Assembly: GCA_902630355.1 (NCBI GenBank)
Contig: CACOUL010000006.1
Span: 53,057 to 117,056 of the forward strand
Source of the DNA: Planctomycetaceae bacterium
GTDB lineage: Bacteria > Planctomycetota > Planctomycetia > Pirellulales > UBA7805
Length of the DNA: 64,000 bases
Reading direction: 5' to 3'
This document shows, piece by piece, positions 52,942 through 62,572 of the stretch (the first letter of the stretch is position 1; every line of letters begins with the position of its first letter). Below the pieces are notes generated by a model. The model did not search any database and was not told where the DNA came from. It saw only the letters and a list, made by a program, of their open reading frames with translations. Position numbers and translations under genes: made by a program.

Positions 52942-53759
52942 GGAGTCGGGGGCGACTCATCGCGAAGCGGAGGCATGGGCCAGTGCGGAATCCAGCCGAG
53001 CGGAAGCGTAACCCCCGAAATCCATCGCGCTTCGCCGGATGCTAAAAAAGCGACCGCAGCAGCGACATCCTCGGGAAACCCGATACCCAACGGGTGACAC
53101 CGCTGAATGGCATCCCAGTCTTCTGCCGTCACGTTTTCCACATAGGGAGCGACCATCGGCGTGCGAACCAAAGCCGGAGCCACACCCACAACGCGCACTT
53201 TGCGATCGGCATACTCTGCCGCGAGCGACTGGGTCAGGCTATTAACGGCTGCCTTGCTCGCCCCGTACGCAGCGAGCCCCACGGTCCCCGAAAAGCCGGT
53301 GGCGGAAGAAATGTTGACGATCACTCCCTTGCGACATTGCAGATGCGGCAAGAGGGCCTGACTCATCCGCAGCACCCCCACAAAATTCACCTCGACGATT
53401 TCGCGCCAGCGGACTTCATCCATCGAATGAAATGGGCTCGACCAATCGACGCCCGCATTGTTGATGAGAACATCGATTGCGATCTGTTTTTGATCCATCG
53501 CATCAACGGTCCGGTTGGCCGCCTGAGGATCTGCCACATCGCAAACCAAATACTCCGCAGGGCAACCCATCGCCTCTAAGCGATCAAGAAGTTCCAATGG
53601 TTTTTCGAGGGCCAGTAGCAAGAGCGAGGCACCTTCTTCCGCAAGTCGCAGGGCGATCGCCCCACCGATGCCGTGCAAACTGGGGCCGGTAATCGCGACC
53701 GTTTTCCCTTCAAACCGCTTCTCGCGGTTCATGGTCTCTGGCTGAGCCCGTGTCGCCAT
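52938..53759 (-). CDS. Short-chain dehydrogenase/reductase
   Basis: NAD(P)-dependent oxidoreductase of 273 residues. The glycine-rich site appears as GPSLHGIGGAIALRLAEEG, with NNAG in VLINNAGVDWSSPF, the serine in VNISSATGFSG and the catalytic YGASK. The segment VAPALVRTPM corresponds to the usual VAPG-V-TPM. The start is the ATG at 53759 or, equally plausible, one nine codons later (MNREKRFEGKTVAITG); neither has a strong ribosome site. It converges with the barrel gene, the stop codons overlapping by four bases. Substrate is unknown; members act on acyl, sugar and steroid compounds. Confidence 0.88.
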   Translation of the reverse strand: MATRAQPETMNREKRFEGKTVAITGPSLHGIGGAIALRLAEEGASLLLLALEKPLELLDRLEAMGCPAEYLVCDVADPQAANRTVDAMDQKQIAIDVLINNAGVDWSSPFHSMDEVRWREIVEVNFVGVLRMSQALLPHLQCRKGVIVNISSATGFSGTVGLAAYGASKAAVNSLTQSLAAEYADRKVRVVGVAPALVRTPMVAPYVENVTAEDWDAIQRCHPLGIGFPEDVAAAVAFLASGEARWISGVTLPLGWIPHWPMPPLRDESPPTP

Positions 53760-53880
53760 TTTCGATCAATCCGAATGACTGTTAAAAAAAGATTTCCCGC
53801 TATTCTCAGAGACTTGCGGTCCTCTGTCAACGCAAGAGGAAACTAACGAGTTGACTGCAGAATAACTTTCTCGAACTGCC

Positions 53881-54918
53881 TCAATCACAAACGCCAATCA
53901 CAACCTTGCCAAAGTGCCGCTGACTTTTCAAATAATCGTAAGCGGCGTGTGCCTCGGTAAACGAAAAGACACGATCCACCAGAGGTATCAGGCCGGTTGC
54001 CTCGACCGCCCGGGCAAATTTTCCGAGTTCGGCAACCGACTCCATATAGATGCCGCGAAGAGTGACTTGCCGCATGATCAGAGAGAATACATTGAGCTGA
54101 CTCTCCAATCCATCGAGTACGCCAATCACACCCACCCGAGCACCATAGTTGCAAGCATCTACCGATTGGCTCAAGGAGCGCCCTCCAGCCAACTCAACAA
54201 CGACATCGACTCCCTTGCCTTCTGTCAGTTCGCGCACTTTTTCCGGCCAGTCGGCGTTGCGATAATCGAGCGTTTGTGCAACGCCAAAATCCTCTTTCAA
54301 ACGCTTTGCCTTAGCGCTGTCGGAGGTGGTCTGGATCACGCGAACGCCCAACATGCGGGCAATCTGTGCCGCGAATATCGCCACCCCTCCCGTGCCCTGG
54401 ACCAGCGCCCACTCGCCCGGTTGTGCGACTCCGTGCGTCACCACCGCAGCCCATGCCGTCAACCCGGCGACCACCAGCGTGGCGGCCTCGGGATGCGACA
54501 AGTGACTCGGCGCGATGATTAAGCCATGCGCCGGATAGATCACTTCCTCGGCCAGGACACCGTCTATTCCTTGGCCCCCCACAAACGAACGCGACCATTC
54601 TCTTCGCAGCGTGCCGTCCGTCCACGCGGGCACCGGAGCGTTGATGACGTGATCGCCGACGGCGAGATGACGGACGTCGTCGCCCGTTTCGACCACAACT
54701 CCAGACATGTCTGAAGCCGTGACGATGGGCGGATTCTGCATGCCACCATACTGTCCCTCTGCCACAAGGAGATCTCGGTAATTCAATGCAACGGCGTGGA
54801 CCGCAACTCGCACCTCCTGCGGACCGAGGCGGGAAGCGGCAGACCGCTCCTCGCTTCTCAGCCGATCAATACCCTGCCCATCGCTTGTATAGCACCTGAC
54901 GGTGCGGTCTCGATTCAT
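53881..54918 (-). CDS. Zinc-free medium-chain alcohol dehydrogenase/quinone oxidoreductase
   Basis: MDR-superfamily NAD(P)H oxidoreductase of 345 residues. The N-terminal catalytic domain has VHAVALNYRDLLVAEGQYGG; the classical Cys-His zinc ligands of alcohol dehydrogenases are replaced (Asn-Tyr-Arg-Asp), as in quinone oxidoreductases and enoyl reductases. The nucleotide-binding domain has VVAGLTAWAAVVTHGVAQPG and ALVQGTGGVAIFAAQIARML. The ATG at 54918 has GAGGA at eight bases; the frame upstream to 55077 is not coding. It lies 121 bases upstream of the SDR gene on the same strand. Confidence 0.9.
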   Translation of the reverse strand: MNRDRTVRCYTSDGQGIDRLRSEERSAASRLGPQEVRVAVHAVALNYRDLLVAEGQYGGMQNPPIVTASDMSGVVVETGDDVRHLAVGDHVINAPVPAWTDGTLRREWSRSFVGGQGIDGVLAEEVIYPAHGLIIAPSHLSHPEAATLVVAGLTAWAAVVTHGVAQPGEWALVQGTGGVAIFAAQIARMLGVRVIQTTSDSAKAKRLKEDFGVAQTLDYRNADWPEKVRELTEGKGVDVVVELAGGRSLSQSVDACNYGARVGVIGVLDGLESQLNVFSLIMRQVTLRGIYMESVAELGKFARAVEATGLIPLVDRVFSFTEAHAAYDYLKSQRHFGKVVIGVCD

Positions 54919-55190
54919 TTTCAATCCTCGGCTGCAAATTGCGAAAAAGGTGGTCGAGCAGGTGACGAAGCAAGAATTGCTTGCACTCCTCTGAAAGCAT
55001 TTAATTGTATCGCTCCTTTCACGTGACAGTGAGTCAGTTCGGCAAAAAAGGGCCAAAAGAATGCCACCTTGACCCAAGCGCGCGTGTTGCCGTACTCTCC
55101 CGCCTCGCTCTGCTCTCCCAACCGCCCACGCCCTAGCGGGAACACCGTATCGGGGACCGAGTACAACAATTCTCTCTCCATCTCGGACGG

Positions 55191-56297
55191 ATGATATTGC
55201 ATTTAAAAATTTTCTTCTGGTTCGTCATCGCGACTGCACTTCACGTTCCGCTCGTGACGGCAGATCGGGTGAACTCTTCCGCCGGCAAGGTGATCCTCTT
55301 AACGAACCGACAAATACTCCGCGGAGAAGTTGCAATTTACGGCGACGATTACTTGATCACGCAACCGACCAGTGAGGTACGGATTGCTCGAGACCGCGTC
55401 GAACACATTTGCCCCTCGCTGCAAGAAGCTTACCGTTATCTCAAGCATCAAACGCGGTTCGGTTCTGCAGGGGACCACCTGCGTTTGGCACAATGGTGTC
55501 TCGACGAAGGATTGGCCACCGAGGCGCAAGAACAGCTTGAGGAGGGAATCATAAAAAAACCGAACCATCGGCGTATCGACCTTATTCGCCGGCAGCTCGA
55601 GGCAATCCCCACTGAAGGCGAGGCGCTCTCCGCTGTCAGTGACGCGGAGCAGCCAAATGGGGCTCGAGCCGTTTTTGCGCCGACCGATGCCGACGCACTG
55701 GAAACACTCTCTCGGTCGATGCCAAACCGGACGATCGAGTCATTCACCCGCACCATTCAACCGCTACTGCTCAATGGTTGTGGAACTCGCGGTTGCCACG
55801 GAGGGGACATTAATCAATTTAAGCTGCACCGCTCGACGCGCGGACACCAACTACCGCGCCGGCTGACGCTGCGTAACATGCAGGCAGTGTTGATGTGGGT
55901 CGACAAAAAAAATGTAAACGAAAGCCCCCTGCTTCATTTTGCCAGCACCCCCCACTCCTCCACACAAACACACGGGGCAAGTCAGCCGCTGAGTCCCGAT
56001 TCACTACAGACGCGGCAATTGCTGCACTGGTTAGATCGCTTTGCGGACCTAACGCGCGGCGCTGCGGTAGCGCAACATATCTCCGCCAATCCCCCGCCCA
56101 CAGACGTGGTCGCGGGACCAACAGGCCCCCGGGACAACCGCTTTCTCTACAGTCCGCAAAGCAAGCCACCTGCTGAAATCGGGGCGAGCAACTCGAGCCG
56201 ATCAATCGCGAATACACCACGACAGCCTCGCGATCCGTTCGACGCAGATATCTTTAACCGTCGCCATCATCCGCAGGGCTCCCCTGCAAAAAATTAG
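55191..56297 (+). CDS. Exported protein of unknown function with a CX4CH motif
   Basis: A 368-residue protein with a signal peptide (LKIFFWFVIATALHVPLVTA). Residues about 33-75 form a small beta module (ILRGEVAIYGDDYLI then RIARDRVEHI) seen in other planctomycete proteins. Residues about 80-135 look like a TPR-type helical pair (EAYRYLKHQTRF, EAQEQLEEGIIKKPNHRRID). At 197-203 the motif CGTRGCH occurs in IQPLLLNGCGTRGCHGGD, as in planctomycete cytochrome-c-like domains, though with four residues between the cysteines rather than two. Whether haem is attached is unknown. The C-terminal 100 residues are disordered and proline-rich. It is not evidently in an operon. Confidence 0.55.
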   Translation: MILHLKIFFWFVIATALHVPLVTADRVNSSAGKVILLTNRQILRGEVAIYGDDYLITQPTSEVRIARDRVEHICPSLQEAYRYLKHQTRFGSAGDHLRLAQWCLDEGLATEAQEQLEEGIIKKPNHRRIDLIRRQLEAIPTEGEALSAVSDAEQPNGARAVFAPTDADALETLSRSMPNRTIESFTRTIQPLLLNGCGTRGCHGGDINQFKLHRSTRGHQLPRRLTLRNMQAVLMWVDKKNVNESPLLHFASTPHSSTQTHGASQPLSPDSLQTRQLLHWLDRFADLTRGAAVAQHISANPPPTDVVAGPTGPRDNRFLYSPQSKPPAEIGASNSSRSIANTPRQPRDPFDADIFNRRHHPQGSPAKN

Positions 56298-56572
56298 TGC
56301 CCCCTGCACCACGTTGTGACCCGGCAGTGGTCCCTGATGGGATGTCTCCGTACAATAAATCAGGGCCTTATCTCCCCCCGAGGACAGCCCGCCGATGGAC
56401 TCGGTTATCGCCACATTTTGGTGCCAATAGACCCCAGATACGAGATATGTCATCATGTCGGACCTGATGCAACGGGTCGGGCCTCCTGCAGCGGCGGGAA
56501 CCATCCGGTTTGCCCGAGCAGCACAAATCTACGGTCTTCTACAAACCAACGAATGAACACCCAGCGAGTTCG

Positions 56573-57523
56573 ATGAAAAGACACATCTATTTTATTCTAG
56601 CCCTCTCTTGGTTGATGTCCGGTTGCAGCAGCGAACAGGTGGAGTCTCCGACGACGAATTCAACGGCGAGTCCGGAGAACCCCCAAGACAACGCCCCGAA
56701 GAAGACGGAAGATGAATTCAGCGTCGACCCGGAACCGATCTTTGCGCTGAGCCAAGTGGGAAACATCAACAACACGCCCGAATTCATTCGCGCACAAAAG
56801 GTCGAGCAGCGGTTCGAAAATGGAAATCCACAGCGCGAATTGACCATCCACTTTTATCGGAACGGACCCAACCGATTTCACGGGCCCTACAAGGAGTGGT
56901 ATCCGACTGGCGGCGTCTGGAAAGAGGGCGCCTACGAAGAGAATAATCGCGTGGACGAATGGAAGTGGTACGCCGAAAATGGCACGCTCGTTAAGCAGGC
57001 CAACTATAACAAAGCGGGAAACCCTAACGGGACCTGGGTCTATTACAACGATGATGGCATCAGACGAAGGATCGAAAACTTCAACGATGGAAAACGTGAT
57101 GGGCAAACCGAGTACTACAGTGAAGACGGCAGTCAACTGCTGGAGAAATTTTCGTTCAAAAACGATCAACTCGACGGTGTCGTCATCCGCTGGTTTCCCC
57201 TTCAGAAAGATCAAGAGGAACCTCAAAAACGGAATGAATCTATCTACGTCGCCGGCAAAAGAAATGGTGTGGCGACCGAATGGTACGAGGACGGTCAAAT
57301 GCGGAGTGAGGTTGAATTTAAAGATGGAGACCGTCACGGATATACCCGTCGCTGGGACGCTGACGGCAACTTAGAACTCGAACTTCTTTTCGAGGAGGGT
57401 GAGCCTGTGGACCCGAGTGCGACGCCAAGTGGCGACGATGTCGAGGCACCCGCTTCTAGCGAGGCGGAAACTGGCGATCAAAAAGGGACGACACCTCCGC
57501 AAACCTCAAACGAGGCCGAATAA
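56573..57523 (+). CDS. MORN-repeat lipoprotein (YwqK-like)
   Basis: A 316-residue lipoprotein. The leader MKRHIYFILALSWLMSGCSS carries the lipobox LMSGC. The mature part contains about six MORN-type repeats: HGPYKEWYPTGGVWKEGAY, NRVDEWKWYAENG, PNGTWVYYNDDG, KRDGQTEYYSEDG, GVATEWYEDGQMRSE and DRHGYTRRWDADG. These repeats are found in the YwqK family, often annotated as toxin-antitoxin antitoxins, and in surface-exposed proteins. The tail is acidic and serine/threonine-rich. A start at 56510 adds 21 residues with no signal character. It lies 57 bases upstream of ftsH on the same strand; a link to membrane-protein quality control would be only a guess. Confidence 0.75.
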   Translation: MKRHIYFILALSWLMSGCSSEQVESPTTNSTASPENPQDNAPKKTEDEFSVDPEPIFALSQVGNINNTPEFIRAQKVEQRFENGNPQRELTIHFYRNGPNRFHGPYKEWYPTGGVWKEGAYEENNRVDEWKWYAENGTLVKQANYNKAGNPNGTWVYYNDDGIRRRIENFNDGKRDGQTEYYSEDGSQLLEKFSFKNDQLDGVVIRWFPLQKDQEEPQKRNESIYVAGKRNGVATEWYEDGQMRSEVEFKDGDRHGYTRRWDADGNLELELLFEEGEPVDPSATPSGDDVEAPASSEAETGDQKGTTPPQTSNEAE

Positions 57524-57580
57524 TCCATCGTGGCAATTCCGATTTCTCTCGAAGTCGCCCCACAGCAATTGAGATAGTCC

Positions 57581-59497
57581 ATGGAAAACCCTTCCCCCCA
57601 GCGACCGGATGCCCCTCCGCCGAAGTCCGCACCGTCTGCAACGACGATTATTTTCATTTGCGTCTTGGCGCTCGCTGCGGTTGCGATCTTTACGATGCAG
57701 GGTTCGCAGCCTGAAGAAATCCCCTACAACGAATTCTGGAAAGAACTTCAGGCGGGCAATATTGCCGAAGTCGAAATCGACAACCAGCGTGTCATCGGCA
57801 AATTCAAGAAAACGGGCGATTCGAAGAAAGCAAAGTCTTTTGCGACAGTTCTCACGCCCTTCGGAGGCACTGAACTTGATAAAGAATTGCGGAAGCAAGG
57901 GGTCGTCATTCGTTCAATCCCTCCGCAGGACAGCACGTTTTTAGTGATGTTCGTGTACCTCTTCGTGACCGTGCTTCTATTTGTCGTGATCTGGGTCATG
58001 TTCCGCAGAGCCCGGGACCAATTCATGGGCGGCGGCGGCCTTCTCTCCGGTTTCACCAAGAGCAATGCGCAGAAATACGACGGCGATAAGCAGGCAATCA
58101 CATTCAAAGACGTGGCGGGACTCGAGGGTGTCAAACTGGATCTGCAAGAAGTCATCGAATTTTTAGAAGATCCCAAAAAGTTCCAACGACTCGGCGGCCG
58201 CGTGCCAAAGGGGGTGCTGCTCAACGGCCCTCCGGGAACCGGCAAAACACTTCTGGCGAGAGCGGTAGCAGGAGAGGCGGGCGTTCCCTTCTTCTCCATC
58301 AACGGTTCGGAGTTCATCCAGATGTTTGTGGGCGTCGGAGCCAGTCGAGTCCGAGATCTGTTTAAGACGGCGAAGGACGCATCCCCCGCCATTCTATTCA
58401 TCGATGAAATTGATGCGGTCGGCCGGCATCGAGGGACAGGATTAGGTGGCGGGCACGATGAGCGGGAACAAACGCTCAATCAAATCCTCAGTGAGATGGA
58501 TGGATTTGAACCCAACGAGTCGGTGATTGTGATGGCCGCGACCAATCGACCCGATGTGCTCGACCCGGCACTGCTGCGTCCGGGCCGTTTCGACCGGCAC
58601 GTCACGGTGGATCGCCCCACCCAGAAGGGCCGCGTTGAAATTTTTGGCGTACACGTACGCGATGTGCCCCTGGCGGACAACGTCGACCTGGAAAAGTTGG
58701 CTGCCGGTTCAATCGGGCTCACGGGTGCTGATATTCGAAACCTTGTCAACGAGGCGGCGCTCTGGGCAACGCGACACGACAAGCAAAGGGTCGAAATGGC
58801 GGACTTTGAATATGCCCGCGACAAAATTTTAATGGGGGCCAAGAGAGAAGAGGTCCTCTCGGAAAAAGAAAAAGAGATGACTGCCTATCACGAGGCAGGA
58901 CACGCACTTTTGGCATGGCTGCTTCCCGGGTGCGACCGCCTCCACAAAGTAACCATCATTCCGCGAGGAAGGGCACTGGGCGTGACTCAGCTACTTCCGG
59001 AGGAGGACAAACTCAACATTTCTGAGGACGACCTCCTTTCGCGTTTGGTATTTATTCTCGGAGGTCGTGCAGCGGAGAAAATGATCTACGACCAATATAG
59101 CGCGGGCGCCGAAAATGATCTTTCTCAGGCGACTAGCTTGGCACGTAAGATGGTCGCTCATTGGGGCATGAGCGAACGGTTGGGACCGGTGGCGTATCAT
59201 CTGGGTGAGGAACATCCTTTTCTGGGCAAGGAAATTCACGAACAGCGACAATTCAGCGAACATACGGCTCAGTTGATCGACGAGGAGGTCGCCACGCTGC
59301 TGCATCGCTCAGCCGACACGGCCAAAGAAATGCTCGAAAAGAACCGCGACAAATTAGTCGCTCTCGCCGAGGCTCTCGTGGAGCGCGAAATCCTGGATGA
59401 TGCGGAAATTGCCGAATTAATCGGCCCCGCCGCCGTCGATCAAGGGTCGGACCACGCAGCGACTGAAATCCCTTCGCCCTCCGAAACGTCTTCCTAA
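57581..59497 (+). CDS. ftsH: ATP-dependent zinc metalloprotease FtsH
   Basis: Membrane-bound AAA+ protease of 638 residues that degrades misfolded and regulatory proteins. Two membrane helices are at about 22-40 and 122-145, flanking the periplasmic domain. The AAA module has Walker A GPPGTGKT (216-223), Walker [16 protein letters not shown] and the second region of homology [13 protein letters not shown]. The zinc site is HEAGH (437-441) with a downstream acidic ligand in [12 protein letters not shown]. The C-terminal 20 residues are serine/threonine-rich. The MORN-repeat lipoprotein gene precedes it and a Dabb gene follows by 27 bases. Confidence 0.97.
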   Translation: MENPSPQRPDAPPPKSAPSATTIIFICVLALAAVAIFTMQGSQPEEIPYNEFWKELQAGNIAEVEIDNQRVIGKFKKTGDSKKAKSFATVLTPFGGTELDKELRKQGVVIRSIPPQDSTFLVMFVYLFVTVLLFVVIWVMFRRARDQFMGGGGLLSGFTKSNAQKYDGDKQAITFKDVAGLEGVKLDLQEVIEFLEDPKKFQRLGGRVPKGVLLNGPPGTGKTLLARAVAGEAGVPFFSINGSEFIQMFVGVGASRVRDLFKTAKDASPAILFIDEIDAVGRHRGTGLGGGHDEREQTLNQILSEMDGFEPNESVIVMAATNRPDVLDPALLRPGRFDRHVTVDRPTQKGRVEIFGVHVRDVPLADNVDLEKLAAGSIGLTGADIRNLVNEAALWATRHDKQRVEMADFEYARDKILMGAKREEVLSEKEKEMTAYHEAGHALLAWLLPGCDRLHKVTIIPRGRALGVTQLLPEEDKLNISEDDLLSRLVFILGGRAAEKMIYDQYSAGAENDLSQATSLARKMVAHWGMSERLGPVAYHLGEEHPFLGKEIHEQRQFSEHTAQLIDEEVATLLHRSADTAKEMLEKNRDKLVALAEALVEREILDDAEIAELIGPAAVDQGSDHAATEIPSPSETSS

Positions 59498-59524
59498 TTC
59501 CCAAACGTTGAGAAAGAATCGCAG

Positions 59525-59857
59525 ATGCTAGGACACTATGTTTTTTTTCAGCTCGAAGACTCTTCTCAAGACGCGGTCGAAAAGTTGGTTCAATCGGCTG
59601 AAACGTTGCTTTCCCCCAGTGATGGAATCGTATTTTTTGCTTGCGGGGAACGCACCGCCGATTTGACGCGGGCAGTGAACGACACTCAATTTGAGGTCGG
59701 TCTGCAAATCGTCTTCCGCGATCGTGCGGCGCACGACCGCTATCAGGAAGCGCCGGAACACTTAGAATTTATCGAGAAAAACAAAACCAATTGGGCTCAA
59801 ATCCGCGTTTTTGACATCGATCTTCCGAGTCATCACGCTCCCTCGTCAACCGCGTAA
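59525..59857 (+). CDS. Dabb-family (stress-responsive alpha/beta barrel) protein
   Basis: A 110-residue ferredoxin-like-fold protein. GHYVFFQLEDSSQDAVEKLV, FFACGERTADLTRAVNDTQ, FEVGLQIVFRDRAAHDRYQ and EAPEHLEFIEKNK match the dimeric alpha/beta-barrel family, including the usual F-D---AYQ--P-H pattern. Functions are diverse (stress, cyclase-like, oxygenase-like) and cannot be assigned. It starts 27 bases after ftsH, so it may share its transcript. Confidence 0.82.
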   Translation: MLGHYVFFQLEDSSQDAVEKLVQSAETLLSPSDGIVFFACGERTADLTRAVNDTQFEVGLQIVFRDRAAHDRYQEAPEHLEFIEKNKTNWAQIRVFDIDLPSHHAPSSTA

Positions 59858-59884
59858 GCGCATCGCAACCGCATCTGGAGGGGA

Positions 59885-60874
59885 TTGGTCCACTTGTCGA
59901 AAATTCTAAACCATTGTTTCCGCACGGTTGGCAAATCTCGATTGGTTCTCGTTGGCGGGCCGGTTTTTCTCCTGGCAATCGAAGTCATTATTTTGACGCC
60001 GTTGGTTGAGTTCGCGTCCGGATGGATGGCGTATCTCGCAAACCCGAAACTCTGCAGTGCACTGTTTCTTGGCATGGCTCTGTTTATCTTGCTGAGTATT
60101 TCAGACCTGGAGGTGTCCTCGCGGGTACGAAACCCAAAGTATGCGATACTGTGGCTCCTCGTGAACCTCGGGTGCTTCTATTACCTGATTCAACTATCCC
60201 TCAAACTGGTCGCGGCCGATCGTAAAGAAGGCATTGCCTGGTTTGAGGCGGCCGGTTGGCTCATAGTCGTTTCGTTCACCGGTATCTCGGCAATCCTTAC
60301 ATTTTTACCTTTCTCGTCAATCATCGCATGGATGCAACACTCGTGGCATAAGGCGATCGGCGTGATCATCCTGGCCATCAATTTTGTTCTGCTCGTGCCC
60401 GACATCCAAAAGATCTGGAATGTGGCGCACCCTTCTACAATCGCGATGGCGGCAGAGGTACTCGAATCGTGCGGGCGAAAACCCGAAACCGGTCTGGCGC
60501 GAATGCACAACCCGCGCCTGGGCATCCAAGGCGAAGGAACACGACTGATCGTGACTCGCTATTGTGCTGAGATGGAGTCGCTCGCGACCTTTCTTTTGAT
60601 CGCCCTGGTACTATGCATCGCTTATCTACCGAGAATACGCTGGCTACCCTGGCTGACAATCGTCTCCGTGGGTCTCGGCTCAATCTATTTTTTCAATGCG
60701 CTCCGCATTGCCGCACTGGTTGAAATCGCTGGCACCTGGGGAAATCCGCAACTGGCCGTGAACTTGGCGCACTCGCGGTTGTCGGGGATTTTTTTTCTGG
60801 GATTCTCCATCACCCTCTTGATCGTCACCAGAGGCTGGTGGTGCCCTCCACCGAAGAGCGAGGAGACTCGGTGA
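59885..60874 (+). CDS. Exosortase/archaeosortase-like membrane protein
   Basis: Polytopic protein of 329 residues with about eight membrane segments. Near the C-terminus, GIQGEGTRLIVTRYCAEMES leads into a membrane helix, FFNALRIAALVEIA follows, and NLAHSRLSGIFFLG closes the set. Their Cys227, Arg274 and His296 correspond in order and spacing to the catalytic triad of exosortases, which cut PEP-CTERM signals and attach the protein. The usual motif around the cysteine is C-S/A-G; here it is CAEMES. A TTG at 59885 begins the frame; a TTG at 59894 (MSKILNH) is also possible since GGAGGGGA overlaps this region. The two PEP-CTERM proteins in the window are candidate substrates. Confidence 0.68.
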   Translation: MVHLSKILNHCFRTVGKSRLVLVGGPVFLLAIEVIILTPLVEFASGWMAYLANPKLCSALFLGMALFILLSISDLEVSSRVRNPKYAILWLLVNLGCFYYLIQLSLKLVAADRKEGIAWFEAAGWLIVVSFTGISAILTFLPFSSIIAWMQHSWHKAIGVIILAINFVLLVPDIQKIWNVAHPSTIAMAAEVLESCGRKPETGLARMHNPRLGIQGEGTRLIVTRYCAEMESLATFLLIALVLCIAYLPRIRWLPWLTIVSVGLGSIYFFNALRIAALVEIAGTWGNPQLAVNLAHSRLSGIFFLGFSITLLIVTRGWWCPPPKSEETR

Positions 60875-60925
60875 GGCGTTGCCTGCGCGTCGGAACGTGC
60901 CGCCTGCGATTCGCTTGCGGTCCTG

Positions 60926-62326
60926 CTATTCTGCTTTCTCTCCCGACTGAGACTTCATGTCGGCAGCGATTTTGGCTTTCAGTTGCTCTGCATCCCGCCG
61001 AAAAACAAAGAGTCCCTCTGTGGCGAGCGCCGTTTCAAGAAGAGGTAGCACCTTATCCCCGCGCACCTCGTCAGCCAGAACATAGGCAAAAATATAATTG
61101 ATATTGGGGTCACTGGTCGTATGCTGTGCTGCCTGAAGGGTCGCGAGCGCTTTCTCATTATTGCCGGCACGCTTATGCGCATAACATGAGGCAACAAGTG
61201 CCTCCAAATCGGCCCTGGAGTCTGCCGAGGTGATCGCGTCTTGGATTCCCTCTTTTGTGCCCTCTGCCGCGAGTGCGTAGAGCAGATGCTGGTCGGCAAT
61301 TTTTTGGATGGCCGCGGGTGCGGTGGAGTCCTTATCGACCAGTTTCTTAAAGTGCGTTATCGCTTTGTCGAAATTGTGATTGTAATGAGACATTTGACCA
61401 GCCAGCAGATTTGCTTGCGGATTATCTTCGGCTAAGCGGAGCGCCTGGGCAATGCTTTTTTTTGCTTCCGCGAATTGTCTCATATCCCAATGAAATTTCG
61501 CCAGCATCAGTTGGGTATCGAGATCTTCCGATTGCTGATTCGACGCTCGCTCAAGCCATTGGCGACCCGCTTCCATATTGCCCGCTTCCATCCAGAATTG
61601 CGCCATCAGAATCGATGGCGACAAGATCTTTGGATCGATTTTCTTTGCGCTTCGCAGTTCCCCGATCGCTTCGCGGCCTCGATTGTTCCGAAACAACGAT
61701 CGCGCGTAACGCACGCGGGCGCTGCTATTCTGTGGATCGAGGTTTACCCATTCCCTGAGGTAAGGATTGGCGGTCTGCCAGTCGTCGAATCGCTCGGCCA
61801 ATGTTGCGAGTCCCGCGTAAAGTCGCAGTTGCAATCTTTTCAAACGCATCGAATCCCCATCGTAGGACTCGAGCAGGGTACGACCTTTTTCAAAATTAAG
61901 CGACGAATCGGTGTTGCGATTCTGGTCTAAAGCCAGATTGCCCAATAGGAGAAATGTTTCAGGATCGTCGGGATATTTTCTCGCGGCCGTATCGAGGGCA
62001 TTGACCGCTCGGTCCATCCGGCTTTGCTTGAGATAGAGCATTGCCATAATGATTTCGGAGGGCGGCAACTCCGGATACTTGTTCGCGGCGGCCTCAAATT
62101 TCTCCATGGCATCGGCGCGGTCGTTCTTCCTGAACGCGAGGACCCCCTCCTGGACCTCCGAGTATTTCTTCGACCAACCGTCGGTATCAACCGCCATGGT
62201 CGCCCGCTCAGCATCCTGACCGCGAGCATCAAATGGCTCGACCAGACCGAGGCTGCAAATCGTGAAGCCCACCAGGAACGATTGCAAAATAATCCGTGAT
62301 TTCGATTGCATCTTCCAACTCCGCAT
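60926..62326 (-). CDS. Exported TPR-repeat protein
   Basis: A 466-residue protein of tandem helical repeats. A signal peptide (SKSRIILQSFLVGFTICSLG) is followed by about ten TPR-like pairs; examples are AMEKFEAAANKYPELPPSE, ALDTAARKYPDDPETFLLLG and AKKSIAQALRLAEDNPQANL. TPR proteins act as scaffolds; no partner is evident. The ATG at 62326 has GGAGGG five bases before it. The PAA-rich C-terminus ends KSQSGEKAE. A promoter candidate with a perfect TTGACA lies upstream. The gene converges on the exosortase-like gene with 51 bases between them. Confidence 0.85.
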   Translation of the reverse strand: MRSWKMQSKSRIILQSFLVGFTICSLGLVEPFDARGQDAERATMAVDTDGWSKKYSEVQEGVLAFRKNDRADAMEKFEAAANKYPELPPSEIIMAMLYLKQSRMDRAVNALDTAARKYPDDPETFLLLGNLALDQNRNTDSSLNFEKGRTLLESYDGDSMRLKRLQLRLYAGLATLAERFDDWQTANPYLREWVNLDPQNSSARVRYARSLFRNNRGREAIGELRSAKKIDPKILSPSILMAQFWMEAGNMEAGRQWLERASNQQSEDLDTQLMLAKFHWDMRQFAEAKKSIAQALRLAEDNPQANLLAGQMSHYNHNFDKAITHFKKLVDKDSTAPAAIQKIADQHLLYALAAEGTKEGIQDAITSADSRADLEALVASCYAHKRAGNNEKALATLQAAQHTTSDPNINYIFAYVLADEVRGDKVLPLLETALATEGLFVFRRDAEQLKAKIAADMKSQSGEKAE

Positions 62327-62364
62327 ATTGCCCTCCCCACGCGTTCTTGCGAGTCTGCACTTAT

Positions 62365-62394
62365 AATATCGGCATTCCGGTGGTGCAGTGTCAA
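62365..62394 (-). promoter_or_regulatory. Putative promoter of the TPR gene
   Basis: On the minus strand TTGACA (complement of 62389-62394) is followed after 18 bases by GATATT (complement of 62365-62370), or after 20 bases by TATTAT. Predicted transcription start is about 32 bases before the ATG. Confidence 0.5.
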
Positions 62395-62474
62395 CTCATT
62401 TCTCGACAGGAAAAATAGCACTTTGCAACCGGCAATCTGCTTACCGACAAAGGGGAATTGCCGAAGCAGCCCTT

Positions 62475-62504
62475 GAGACAATGCTTCGTTTTCTCTGCTA
62501 GAAT
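62475..62504 (+). promoter_or_regulatory. Putative extended -10 promoter of the methyltransferase gene
   Basis: TAGAAT (62499-62504) is preceded by TGC, the extended -10 form. The -35 candidate GAGACA at 62475-62480 lies 18 bases upstream of it. Predicted start is near 62511. Confidence 0.4.
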
Positions 62505-62572
62505 ACGCGGGTAAAGATTAGCGACTCTCCCGGATCGACCGCACGGGCATCGCGCAGAATGGGAATTTGTGT

